Below are positions 8,764 to 16,190 of a stretch of DNA of 64,000 nucleotides, one piece after another. Location: contig JADJCH010000062.1 of NCBI GenBank assembly GCA_016703325.1, forward strand, positions 248,001-312,000. The letters run 5' to 3'. The notes under the pieces were generated by a model. The model did not search any database, was not told the DNA's origin, and worked only from the letters and a program-made list of their open reading frames with translations. Source of the DNA: Burkholderiales bacterium (GTDB taxonomy: Bacteria; Pseudomonadota; Gammaproteobacteria; Burkholderiales; Burkholderiaceae_C). Both the position numbers and the translations under genes were made by a program. How positions within the stretch are numbered: the stretch's first letter is position 1; each line of letters starts with the position of its first letter.

Positions 8764-9165
8764 CTACAGGCCCTGAAACTTCCTGCTGGACGAGTGCTGC
8801 CAGGGGATGCGGAAGCCACCGCCTTCCGTCAGCCTGGCGTGCTCCAGCACCTGCGGCCACCACAGCACCAGCCTTGATGACTTCATCCAGAAGGGCTGCT
8901 TGGCCCACTGCGGGTCGAGCACGTAGACCGTGTGGCCGGCGCGCCGCAGGGCTTCGCGCTCCTGCCCTCGGCTCTTGGCGAACTTGTCGATGCTGATGAT
9001 GTACCAGCCCGGCCCCAGGGCCGGTATCCACTCCAGGTCGGGCGTGCTGCGGCGGAACCTGTCGCTGAGGTGGATGACCTCGTCCACGCCGGGCTCGGAC
9101 GTGCAGAGCTCGCCGATGGCGTGCGCCAGATCAGGAGGCAGATTGGCGTCGAACAGGAACCGCAC
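8764..9165 (-). CDS. PIN-like toxin, VapC45 type
   Basis: A 133-residue PIN-like protein beginning with GTG (MRFLFDANLPPDLAHAI). The early FDANLPP motif, with Asp6 as first acidic residue, and the following SIDKFAKSRGQERE segment fit the PIN-like ribonuclease fold of the VapC45 type. Length and order match the Mycobacterium tuberculosis Rv2019 toxin (138 residues) that follows its antitoxin Rv2018. Here too it follows the antitoxin by 10 bp on the same strand. Its stop lies 17 bp from the hsdS stop, converging with the restriction operon. Toxicity and RNA target are inferred from the family. Confidence 0.75.
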   Translation of the reverse strand: MRFLFDANLPPDLAHAIGELCTSEPGVDEVIHLSDRFRRSTPDLEWIPALGPGWYIISIDKFAKSRGQEREALRRAGHTVYVLDPQWAKQPFWMKSSRLVLWWPQVLEHARLTEGGGFRIPWQHSSSRKFQGL

Positions 9166-9175
9166 GCCGAAAGGA

Positions 9176-9883
9176 TCAGGCTGCGAGTTGCTGCTCGAAG
9201 GCGACGGCGGCCTTCACCTCTTGCGGCTTGACGCGGTAGAGGCGCGCCACGCGCTCGACGTTGTCGCCTTCGGCCTTGCAGGCCGCTGCCAGCGTGTCGG
9301 TGGGCACCCCGCCCTCGGCCACGATGGGCTCACCGAACTGCAGCTGCGGATCCAGCACCACCAGCCGCTTCTTAGGCACCGGGAACCAGCGCAGCGCCGT
9401 GGCGTCGGCGCTGTACTCGATGCCTTCCAGCAGGCTGGGCCGAATCACCGCGTCGATGGCGAACTGCTGCCGGCGCAGGTCCAGCAGCTTGGTGTCTTCG
9501 CCCGCCCGGTCGACGGCTTCCAGGAAGATCTTCTTGCCGTCGGTGACGAAGCGCTTCGAGTGCAGCGGGTAGTCACCCAGCGTTTCCCGGGCCACATCAA
9601 TCGTCGCCCGGATGACCTGCAGGCTCACACCCTGCTCGATGAAGCGGGCCACGGTACGCAACTCCAGCAGGTCCTGGAAGCCCAGCACCTGCTCATCGCC
9701 GAATTCCTCGTCCTGGGCATGCTGCAGGGTCCACAGCGGACCAGAAACCTTGCGGCCATCACCGTACTTCCAAGAGTACCCCTTCAACCAGCGGCGAACC
9801 GTGCGCAACTCCGCCCCCACGAGCCTCGCGGCCCGTGGCAGCGGGTACATGCCTGTACCGAGGAGGGTGGAGGGAGTGTTCAT
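9176..9883 (-). CDS. VapB45-like antitoxin with MerR-type HTH and DUF433 domain
   Basis: A 235-residue protein. The N-terminus has a MerR-like winged helix (YPLPRAARLVGAELRTVRRW, about residues 13-32). The C-terminus (about residues 170-232) has a DUF433 helix bundle (LDPQLQFGEPIVAEGGVPTD, then VERVARLYRVKPQEVKAAV). This domain pair and length match the antitoxin Rv2018 of the VapBC45 system. It precedes the PIN-like toxin gene, and the pair is presumably autoregulated. A perfect inverted repeat GGTACA-TGCC-TGTACC (9844-9859) lies 24-40 nt inside the coding start and could be an operator. Another DUF433-PIN pair type is possible, but the pairing itself is clear. Confidence 0.77.
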   Translation of the reverse strand: MNTPSTLLGTGMYPLPRAARLVGAELRTVRRWLKGYSWKYGDGRKVSGPLWTLQHAQDEEFGDEQVLGFQDLLELRTVARFIEQGVSLQVIRATIDVARETLGDYPLHSKRFVTDGKKIFLEAVDRAGEDTKLLDLRRQQFAIDAVIRPSLLEGIEYSADATALRWFPVPKKRLVVLDPQLQFGEPIVAEGGVPTDTLAAACKAEGDNVERVARLYRVKPQEVKAAVAFEQQLAA

Positions 9884-10337
9884 GATTTCGGGGAAGTTTA
9901 CGCCTCACGCCTGATCGGCCGCCATCGCTTTGGGCGGGGTCACGGGCGCGCAACCCCTTGATCGCCCAGAACCAGCGCGACAGTGACACTGCTGAACCTG
10001 AAGTGTTCCAGCGCCTGAGACGAGGTGAGCGACTGGATCGACCGTCATGGCTTGATCGCCAACGCCGATCTGGACGCGCTGTTGCTGGCCAAGCTGCCCG
10101 ATGTGCTCAGCCCGGAACAAAAGGCCAACATGGTCAAGAACCTTCTCCAGGCCATGCGCCTTGGCGGACTGGTACACCGGCAAGGCCCTCGGGGACAGGG
10201 ATTGGCGACCGGGAGCCGGCCCGGAGGCGCTTGTCTAGATCGGTTGCCGGCGCTTGGCTTGTCCCGGCAGAGTGGAGTCAAGTTATTGATTTGATTGATT
10301 TCTAGACGGGGTCCGTCTGGATTTTCTAGACAAAGCC
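9884..10337. other. Gene-poor stretch between the toxin-antitoxin pair and the XRE-ImmA gene
   Basis: About 450 bp without a convincing intact gene. It contains a decayed-looking reading frame (10025-10294). A perfect 6-bp inverted repeat AGACGG-GGT-CCGTCT lies at 10304-10318. Three copies of CTAGA stand near 10233, 10302 and 10325, the latter two within a locally AT-rich segment (10280-10330). Base composition drops relative to both sides. This is what is often left by past insertion or deletion, but no transposase, integrase or clear target duplication is visible. Confidence 0.6.
10025..10294 (+). pseudogene. Possible gene remnant (winged-helix-like fragment)
   Basis: A reading frame from GTG 10025 encodes SDWIDRHGLIANADLDALLL and then LSPEQKANMVKNLLQAMRLG GLVHRQGP, which looks like a folded helical/winged-helix C-terminal piece of a larger protein. 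An in-frame TGA at 10016-10018 stands directly before it. Past about residue 60 the translation becomes Gly/Arg-rich and unlike protein. No ribosome-binding site is evident. I read it as the tail of a lost gene rather than a live small gene; the parent family is not recognised. Confidence 0.3.
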
Positions 10338-11414
10338 CTATCCAAGGCGTGCCGGGACATTGCCACCGAATCGGACAAGGCCAGGATCAAGTTCAGCCGC
10401 ATCGACCCGCATCAGTTCGGCCGCGCGCGGCAGGCTGATCAGGTCCTCGGCCAGCGCGCGATAGACCAGGGACTCGAAACGGCGCGGCTGCTCAGCCAGC
10501 AAGGGCTCGGGCTCGGCCTTCTTCCAGCCGTGGGTCGCGAACTGGATGTTCATGGACGTATAGCCCGGCTCGGTGATCAGCTGCAGATCCTTCAGCCTGC
10601 GCAAGGCGAGCGCCATCGACACGCCGTAGCGGCGCTTGGCGTTCAGCAGTTCGGCCGCCAGCACGCGCGTGCGGCAGTGGCTGCCGAAGTCGGCCCGCAC
10701 CCGCTCGGCCGGGTACAGGAAGGCACCTGCGAAGCGGTGGCAGCAGGTCTCCTTGCCCTTCTCGGGCATGTCCGCAGGCAGATCCATCACCCAATGTCCC
10801 AGCTCGTGCGCGGCGGTGAAGCGGATGCGTTCGCCGGGGCGGCCGCCGTTCAGCGCGATCAGCACATGCTGCTCGTCGTGGGTGGCGGCACAGGCACCGT
10901 CGAAGCCGTCGTGATCGTCCAGCAGCGCCACCTTGATGCCGTGCTCTTCCAGAAGCTCGGCCAGATGGGCGATGGCGTCACCGCCGATGGCCCACTGCGC
11001 ACGCAGCTCCTCAGCGGCCGATTCGGCCTGCTCGAAGCTGCTCACGCCGAACGCGCGCGCGGGCTGCAGGGGCGGCTGGGCGGCTGCGTCCGGCTCGAAG
11101 CAACGCTCCAGGCTGGCGTAACGCTCCAGGTGGTCGCGCATCTGCTCGCCGATCTGGTCCTGGCGCTTCTGCGGCATGCGGGCGAGCTTGCGGAACTCCA
11201 GCGCCGACAGCTGCACCCCGTCGGGACGGAAAAAGTACTCCGGCTTGACCGACAGCGCCTTCGCCAGCTGCAACAGCCGGGTCGAATTGGGCGGTGGTCC
11301 GCCCGTCTCGAACTTGCTCAGCCCCTGCTTGCTGATGTCGCCGAGACTGCGCGCCAGCGCCTCCAGGCTCAACCCTCTCAGCAGACGCGCCCGGCGGATT
11401 CGATCGTGAAGCAT
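10338..11414 (-). CDS. XRE-family regulator fused to ImmA/IrrE metallopeptidase
   Basis: A 358-residue protein. Residues 1-65 form an XRE helix-turn-helix (RIRRARLLRGLSLEALARSL, then SKQGLSKFETG). Residues about 180-260 form an ImmA/IrrE (DUF955) zinc peptidase domain with the motif AAHELGHWVMD. Proteins of this build act as DNA-binding regulators whose peptidase part cleaves a repressor, as in mobile elements and defence or stress loci. A clear AGGAG precedes the ATG, and the promoter overlaps a 36-bp palindrome, suggesting autoregulation. It lies at the edge of the accessory island. The partner or substrate is not evident; no adjacent toxin gene is seen. Confidence 0.88.
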   Translation of the reverse strand: MLHDRIRRARLLRGLSLEALARSLGDISKQGLSKFETGGPPPNSTRLLQLAKALSVKPEYFFRPDGVQLSALEFRKLARMPQKRQDQIGEQMRDHLERYASLERCFEPDAAAQPPLQPARAFGVSSFEQAESAAEELRAQWAIGGDAIAHLAELLEEHGIKVALLDDHDGFDGACAATHDEQHVLIALNGGRPGERIRFTAAHELGHWVMDLPADMPEKGKETCCHRFAGAFLYPAERVRADFGSHCRTRVLAAELLNAKRRYGVSMALALRRLKDLQLITEPGYTSMNIQFATHGWKKAEPEPLLAEQPRRFESLVYRALAEDLISLPRAAELMRVDAAELDPGLVRFGGNVPARLG

Positions 11415-11427
11415 CGTGCTCTCCTGG

Positions 11428-11463
11428 GTTGACGAATTTTAGGTCGACCTAAATTTTGTCAAC
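11428..11463 (-). promoter_or_regulatory. 36-bp palindromic operator overlapping a promoter for the XRE-ImmA gene
   Basis: The segment reads as an inverted repeat with a perfect 16-bp core, TTTAGGTCGACCTAAA (11438-11453), and matching ends GTTGAC/GTCAAC. Only two mismatched pairs occur over 18 bp per arm. On the minus strand it contains TTGACA and, 15 bp on, TAAAAT, which resemble -35 and -10 boxes (short spacer). The start codon is 14 bp downstream of the palindrome. A dimeric XRE protein binding here would block the promoter; autorepression is inference. Confidence 0.78.
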
Positions 11464-11562
11464 CATAAAACTGCACCCGCATGTGGGGTCTGAACGTCGG
11501 GAACAGCAGAACCGACGTGCAGCCCTCAAATGGGCGACTCGGCATCGTGCCCTTGGGCTCAG

Positions 11563-11991
11563 TCAGTCGGCGTCGCCATCCCCGACGCCGCCCGCAGCCC
11601 GCTTCGCCCCATGCGGGCAATACCCCGGCCGCGGCCCGACCTGCGGGTGCTTGCGGCAGGTGCCTGGCCGCCGCTCGTAGACGCTGCAGCGGCGCGTGGC
11701 CTCGTTGAGGAACTGGCAGTCGCCGTTGGCGCGGCGCGCCATCGTGAAGATGCCGTCCTTCTGGTTGTAGCGCTCGACCTGCTTGCTCTTCACCAGCCGG
11801 CGGGCGATCAGGCGGGGTTCCTCGTGCTCGGCCTCGAAGGCGTCGACCAGGCCCAGGCGCACGAGGTCGGGCAGCCGGATCTCCACCGGCATCGTGCAGC
11901 AGTTGGCCGCGCAGCTGTCGCACAGGCCGGCGCGGTAGCGCGTCCAGGTTTCGGTGCGGTCGACATCGACGAAGCTGATCGAGGAGCGCAT
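11563..11991 (-). CDS. YkgJ-family cysteine cluster protein
   Basis: A 142-residue protein of the YkgJ zinc/iron-chelating family, cytoplasmic, of unknown exact role. The Cys cluster is visible as GLCDSCAANCCTMPVEI near residue 25, followed by CQFL, RRCSVYERRPGTCRKHP and YCPHG, giving the expected spaced cysteines. I use the ATG at 11991; a GTG at 12000 is in frame but lies at the tRNA terminator T-tract. The C-terminal ~15 residues are Gly/Ala/Asp-rich and not conserved. It lies directly downstream of tRNA-Phe on the same strand. Confidence 0.85.
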   Translation of the reverse strand: MRSSISFVDVDRTETWTRYRAGLCDSCAANCCTMPVEIRLPDLVRLGLVDAFEAEHEEPRLIARRLVKSKQVERYNQKDGIFTMARRANGDCQFLNEATRRCSVYERRPGTCRKHPQVGPRPGYCPHGAKRAAGGVGDGDAD

Positions 11992-12005
11992 CGCAGGCAC
12001 AAAGC

Positions 12006-12032
12006 AAAACGCCCAGCAGGTTGTGCTGGGCG
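12006..12032 (-). terminator. Intrinsic terminator of tRNA-Phe
   Basis: On the minus strand CGCCCAGCA and TGCTGGGCG pair perfectly (9 bp, 12010-12018 with 12024-12032) around the 5-nt loop CAACC, followed by TTTTGC. It begins about 12 nt after the 3' CCA of tRNA-Phe. Confidence 0.9.
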
Positions 12033-12043
12033 CTTTTCAAATT

Positions 12044-12119
12044 TGGTGGCCAAGGGCGGAATCGAACCACCGACACGCGGATTTTCAATCCGCTGCTCTA
12101 CCAACTGAGCTACTTGGCC
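12044..12119 (-). tRNA. tRNA-Phe (anticodon GAA)
   Basis: A 76-nt tRNA with encoded CCA. The acceptor stem GGCCAAG/CTTGGCC pairs fully. The D-arm (AGCTCAGTTGGTAGAGC), anticodon loop (TTGAAAA, anticodon GAA) and T-arm (GGTTCGATTCC) are all standard. A promoter lies immediately upstream and a strong terminator downstream, so it is a single-gene transcript. No duplicated 3' end marking an integration site was found in the window. Confidence 0.97.
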
Positions 12120-12131
12120 GTCGAGCCCGCA

Positions 12132-12159
12132 ACTATAACATCAGTTCCGGGCTTGTCCA
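12132..12159 (-). promoter_or_regulatory. Sigma-70 type promoter of tRNA-Phe
   Basis: On the minus strand TGGACA (12159-12154) and TATAGT (12137-12132) are separated by 16 bp. Each matches the consensus at five of six positions. The predicted start falls a few bases before the mature tRNA 5' end at 12119. Confidence 0.72.
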
Positions 12160-12178
12160 GCAAATTCAGGGGCCGGGG

Positions 12179-12982
12179 TCAGTTGCCGCCCCGTTTGCTG
12201 CGCCCGAGGTCCACGCCCAGTTGTTTGAGTTTGCGGTAGAGGTGGGTGCGCTCCAGGCCGGTGCGTTCGGCCACGCGGGTCATGCTGCCGTTCTCGCGGG
12301 CGAGGTGGAATTCGAAGTAGGCCTTCTCGAAGGCGTCGCGGGCTTCGCGCAGTGGGCGGTCGAGCGAGAAGCTCTGTTCGCTCAAAGGGCCGGTGACGAC
12401 TGCCAGGGTCGGCGCAGGGGTGTGGTTGACCGCCATGCCCGCCTGCGCTGGCGGCAGGGCGTGCCCATAGCCGGTGTTGTGCAGCGCATGGCCGTTGCTG
12501 GCCATCGGCGGCGGTGCGGCGCCGTAGCCGCCAAAGGACAGGGGAGCGGGTTCGCTGGGCGCGAAGTCGCGCTCCAGCCGGGCAGGTGCCATCGCGCTGG
12601 TGACCGCAGGGCGGGGCGCGGGTTTGGCCAGGCCCTGCTCGACGGCCCGCAGCAGCTTCTGCAGGGTGATGGGCTTCTCGAGGAAGGCCATGGCGCCGTA
12701 CTTGGTGGCCTCGACGGCGGTGTCGATGGTGCCGTGGCCGGACATCATGATCACCGGCATGTTGAGTTGGGCGCAGGCGCCCCACTCCTTGAGCAGGGTG
12801 ATGCCGTCGACGTCGGGCATCCAGATGTCCAGCAGCACCAGGTCGGGTCGCTGGCGCTCGCGCAGCCGCCGCGCCTGGACGGCGTTTTCGGCCAGTTCGA
12901 CGCTGTGCCCTTCGTCCGTCAGGATTTCCTGCAGCAGGGCACGGATGCCCATTTCGTCATCGACTACAAGGATGTTGGCCAT
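12179..12982 (-). CDS. NtrX-like response regulator without AAA+ domain
   Basis: A 267-residue two-component regulator. The receiver domain occupies residues 1-120 (ILVVDDEMGIRALLQEIL; phospho-acceptor Asp52 in LVLLDIWMPD; switch Lys in FLEKPI). A Pro/Ala/Gly-rich linker of about 85 residues follows. The C-terminal Fis-type helix-turn-helix is ENGSMTRVAERTGLERTHLY. The sigma-54 AAA+ ATPase domain of canonical NtrX (about 450 residues) is absent. It lies 18 bp downstream of the NtrY-like kinase gene, so the two are one operon and a cognate pair, probably sensing redox or nitrogen state. Confidence 0.9.
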   Translation of the reverse strand: MANILVVDDEMGIRALLQEILTDEGHSVELAENAVQARRLRERQRPDLVLLDIWMPDVDGITLLKEWGACAQLNMPVIMMSGHGTIDTAVEATKYGAMAFLEKPITLQKLLRAVEQGLAKPAPRPAVTSAMAPARLERDFAPSEPAPLSFGGYGAAPPPMASNGHALHNTGYGHALPPAQAGMAVNHTPAPTLAVVTGPLSEQSFSLDRPLREARDAFEKAYFEFHLARENGSMTRVAERTGLERTHLYRKLKQLGVDLGRSKRGGN

Positions 12983-13000
12983 TTAGGGATCAGGACACGC

Positions 13001-15346
13001 TCACGATGGGGGCACGGTCGCAGCGGGAGAGGCAGGTGCAACCAGGTACGGCTCGCCCGGATCGGCGGACCAACGGGAAAATGATATCGAAACTTCGGCC
13101 CCGTTCAGCGCCGATGACGTGCCGGCTTCTTGCGTTTCGTCAGCCAGATTGCCCAGACGGATGCGTGCGCCGTGTTCCTCGACAATCTTTCGGACCACCG
13201 CAAGACCCAGCCCGGTGCCCTTGGCCTTGGTGGTGACGTAGGGTTCAAAGGCGCGTTTGAGCAGGGTCTCGGCGAAGCCGGGGCCGTTGTCGCAGACTTT
13301 CAGTCGCACCGCGCGCAGCCGGCCTTCACCGTCGCGCAGGGCTTCGGTGCGCAGCTGCACACGGCCGTCGGGGCGGTCTGCCACCGCATCGAGACCGTTC
13401 TGCACCAGGTTGTGGATGACCTGCCGCAGCTGGGAGGCATCCCCCAGGATGGGGGGCAGTCCGCTGCCGAGCCCGGCGCGCAGCTGGCCCTGCTCCTGGG
13501 GGGCTGCGTACAGGCCGAGCACCTCGCCGACCAGGGCGTTGAGGTCCAGCGGCTGCAGCTTGGCCGCCGGCAGGCGGGCGTAGTCGCGGAACTCGTTGAC
13601 CAGGGTCTTCATGGCCTGCACCTGAGCGACGATGGTGCGCACACAGCGTTCGAGCATCTGCTGGTCCGGCCCGCTCAGGCGGGGCCCCAGCTTGTGCTCC
13701 AGCCGCTCGGCCGACAGCTGGATGGGGGTGAGCGGGTTCTTGATCTCATGGGCGACGCGGCGCGCCACCTCGGCCCAGGCGACGCTGCGCTGGGCGGACA
13801 CCACGTCGGTGATGTCGTCCACGATCACCAGTCGGGCCCCGTCGGGCAGGTAGGCGCCCCGCAGCAGCAGGACCGTCCGGGCGCCGGCCGACGCATCGAC
13901 GGGGCCGCCCCCGCCCAGTTCCAGGGTGGCCTGCCAGTGGTCGCTGGCGGCGGCGCTGCCGGGCTCGAGCTCCTGGGCGTGGGCAGTGAAGCGGGCCTCC
14001 ACCTCGGCGGCCAGTGTGGCCAGGTCGGGCACGTCGGCCAGGAAACGGCCACGCAGGTCGTCCAGCGGCACGCGCAGGATCCGACCCGCCCCGGGGTTGA
14101 CGGTGCCGATGCGGCCCGCGGCGTCGAAGAGGATGACGCCGGAGCTGAGGTTGTCCAGCAGGGTCTGCAGGTGGGTCTTGGCGCTCTCCACCTCGGCCAG
14201 GCTGCGCTGCACGATGCTGTGGCTGTCGCCGAGCTGGCGCGTCATGTCGGCAAAGGCCCGGGTGAGTCCACCGAGTTCGTCGCGCGAGGCAAAGACCTCC
14301 GTGCGGCTGAGGTCACCGCGCGCCACCCGACGCACCCCTTCGGCCAGCATGACCAGCGGCCGGCCGATCTGGTGGCCCAGTGCCGCGGCCATCAGCAAGG
14401 CGGCAAACACCCCCAGGATGAGCGTGAGCGTGAGCGTGCCGATGTACATCTTGCGCAGGCCCTGCCGCCCCAGGGCCAGCTGCTGGTAGGCCAGGTAGGC
14501 GTGCTGCACCCGCAGCGCGTTGCCGGCCAGCTCCGGCGCGATCGGCGTGGTGACCTGCAGGAAGCGGTCGTCGCGCAGCAGCGAGTAGTCCGAGGAGGGC
14601 AGCCAGGCGAGTACTCGCACGCTGGCCTGCACGGCAGCGGCGGGCGCGCCCTTGGTGGGGTTGGGACGGTCGTCGTCCAGACCGTCCAGCACGGCGGTGA
14701 CCCGGCTCTGGCGGGCCTGGCGCAGCAGGCTGGCGCTCGGCCGTGGCGGCAGCAGGGTCACGCCCAGGTCACCGCCGGAGGACGCCAGCAGCTGGCCCTG
14801 CGGGCCCAGGAGGGCCACCGACTGGGCGCCCAGCTGCTGGCGCAGCCGCTCCAGCGCCAGCAGGGGGTTCTGCCGCCCCAGTTCTGCCGCACGCTGCTCC
14901 ACCGCCACCCGGGTCTTCTGGCCCACATCGTTGGCCAGCAGCTGCAGGGTGCCGCGACCGAGGTTGAGCCCGGCTTCGAGGGCGTCCTCCACCTCGACGT
15001 CGAACCAGCTCTCGATGCTGCGCGAGACGAACTGGTAGGACACGCCGTAGATCAACAGACCGGGCACCGCGCCGACAAAGGCAAAGATGGCCGCCATCTT
15101 CAGCAGCAGCCGGCTGCCGAACTTGCCGTGGCGCATGCGCCGCGCCAGATGACCCAGCGCGATCAGGATCACCAGGCCCAGCAGGATGGCCACGGCGATG
15201 TTGACCCAGAGGATCCAGCCGAAATGCCGCTCGTAGAGCTCCCGGTTGCCGGTGGCCAGCGACAGCAGGAAGGCCAGCACCAGGGCGGTGGCACCGGCCG
15301 CCAGGGTGGCCACCAGCAAGGTCCAGCGCAGGGAACGTCGGGTCAT
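13001..15346 (-). CDS. NtrY-like membrane sensor histidine kinase
   Basis: A 781-residue inner-membrane kinase. Transmembrane segments lie near residues 8-30, 43-65 and 85-105, with a periplasmic region to about 285 and another transmembrane segment near 295-315. A HAMP domain (about 315-370) and a PAS domain (about 385-510) follow. The dimerisation/phosphoacceptor segment VARRVAHEIKNPLTPIQL carries the phospho-His, and the HATPase domain ends with DNGPGF and KGTGLGLAVVRKI. This domain order is that of NtrY. The regulator gene follows after 18 bp. A GC-rich gap of 90 bp separates it from the DUF4390 gene upstream. Confidence 0.92.
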   Translation of the reverse strand: MTRRSLRWTLLVATLAAGATALVLAFLLSLATGNRELYERHFGWILWVNIAVAILLGLVILIALGHLARRMRHGKFGSRLLLKMAAIFAFVGAVPGLLIYGVSYQFVSRSIESWFDVEVEDALEAGLNLGRGTLQLLANDVGQKTRVAVEQRAAELGRQNPLLALERLRQQLGAQSVALLGPQGQLLASSGGDLGVTLLPPRPSASLLRQARQSRVTAVLDGLDDDRPNPTKGAPAAAVQASVRVLAWLPSSDYSLLRDDRFLQVTTPIAPELAGNALRVQHAYLAYQQLALGRQGLRKMYIGTLTLTLILGVFAALLMAAALGHQIGRPLVMLAEGVRRVARGDLSRTEVFASRDELGGLTRAFADMTRQLGDSHSIVQRSLAEVESAKTHLQTLLDNLSSGVILFDAAGRIGTVNPGAGRILRVPLDDLRGRFLADVPDLATLAAEVEARFTAHAQELEPGSAAASDHWQATLELGGGGPVDASAGARTVLLLRGAYLPDGARLVIVDDITDVVSAQRSVAWAEVARRVAHEIKNPLTPIQLSAERLEHKLGPRLSGPDQQMLERCVRTIVAQVQAMKTLVNEFRDYARLPAAKLQPLDLNALVGEVLGLYAAPQEQGQLRAGLGSGLPPILGDASQLRQVIHNLVQNGLDAVADRPDGRVQLRTEALRDGEGRLRAVRLKVCDNGPGFAETLLKRAFEPYVTTKAKGTGLGLAVVRKIVEEHGARIRLGNLADETQEAGTSSALNGAEVSISFSRWSADPGEPYLVAPASPAATVPPS

Positions 15347-15437
15347 CGGGTCAGGAAGTCAGCGGCAGTCGGCGGCGGCAGATCAGGCCAGCGGTCGAGA
15401 CGGCGGCGACCCCTGCAACCCGCAGGGCCCAAGGCCT

Positions 15438-16133
15438 TCAGCGCTCCGCCGGCAGCGTGATCGTACGCTCGACCGCGAGTTGCCATTCGGAGCGGCCGGC
15501 GATGCTGATCTGCAGGGGCCGGGGCAGCTGGTCGGCATCAAGCCGGTACTGGAACACCACCGTGTGGGGGCTGTCGTCCTCCACCACACCCGCCTCCGCG
15601 ATGCGCCAGCGGCTGGCGCGCTGCACCGAACGCAGGGCTTCAGGCAAGGTGGCATAGGTTTGGGACAGGCCGCCGAAGCTGACCCGGAAGTTGAAGGTCA
15701 GCGGCTGATAGCTCAGCCGCCAGGTGCGGCGCACCTCCAGCACCTGCCGATCGAACCAGTACCAGCGCGAGCGCAGCACCTGCACTTCCGCCACGAAGTA
15801 CAGCGACACGCCGCGCTGCAGGGCCCCTTCGACACCAGCAGGCAGATCGAAGCGGGTGTCGAAGTTCAGCAGCAGGCCCTCCGGGTTGCGCTGCAGTTCC
15901 AGCCGAGCCAGCTCGACGGGACTGGCCGCCCAAGACCGATCGGGCAGGCCGGTGGCCATCAGCGACAGCAGCAGCAAAGGCAGGGCCATCCACCTCCGCC
16001 GTCCAGGACTGCGCGGCTGCACCGGATCGGGCTGCGCAGCGCTGCGCCGCAGCGCAGGAGCGCGGCGGGCGGATCGACGGACGGGCGGCAGCTTGGGCAA
16101 GGCAGGTCCAGCACGGAGGTGCAAAGGATTCAC
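15438..16133 (-). CDS. DUF4390 domain-containing exported protein
   Basis: A 231-residue protein. It starts with GTG preceded by GAGGG, has an Arg/Pro-rich N-terminus, and then a hydrophobic segment (MALPLLLLSLMATGLPD, residues 49-65) that looks like a signal anchor. The rest is the DUF4390 domain, with the segments LRSRWYWFDRQVL and TLPEALRSVQRASRWRI. An alternative start at ATG 15989 would give a 183-residue protein with a shorter n-region. Family members sit upstream of ntrY and downstream of rsmB in many Burkholderiales, as here, but have no known function. Confidence 0.85.
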   Translation of the reverse strand: MNPLHLRAGPALPKLPPVRRSARRAPALRRSAAQPDPVQPRSPGRRRWMALPLLLLSLMATGLPDRSWAASPVELARLELQRNPEGLLLNFDTRFDLPAGVEGALQRGVSLYFVAEVQVLRSRWYWFDRQVLEVRRTWRLSYQPLTFNFRVSFGGLSQTYATLPEALRSVQRASRWRIAEAGVVEDDSPHTVVFQYRLDADQLPRPLQISIAGRSEWQLAVERTITLPAER

Positions 16134-16190
16134 ACAGCCCTCGCGCCACCGGGCGGGGTGGAGCGAGGGGGTTGTGTCTCCCGAACGAGA

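Noticed and set aside
9958..10305. A 115-residue plus-strand gene in the gap after the antitoxin
   Set aside because: Its translation is Arg/Gly/Ser-rich without structure; the adjacent frame holds the more protein-like remnant.
12044..12119. tRNA-Phe as attachment site of the 2.2-11.5 kb island
   Set aside because: No integrase is present and I could not find a second copy of the tRNA 3' end at the far side of the island.
13130..15460. Plus-strand frame of 776 codons opposite the NtrY-like kinase
   Set aside because: Antisense shadow; the kinase motifs on the other strand are unambiguous.
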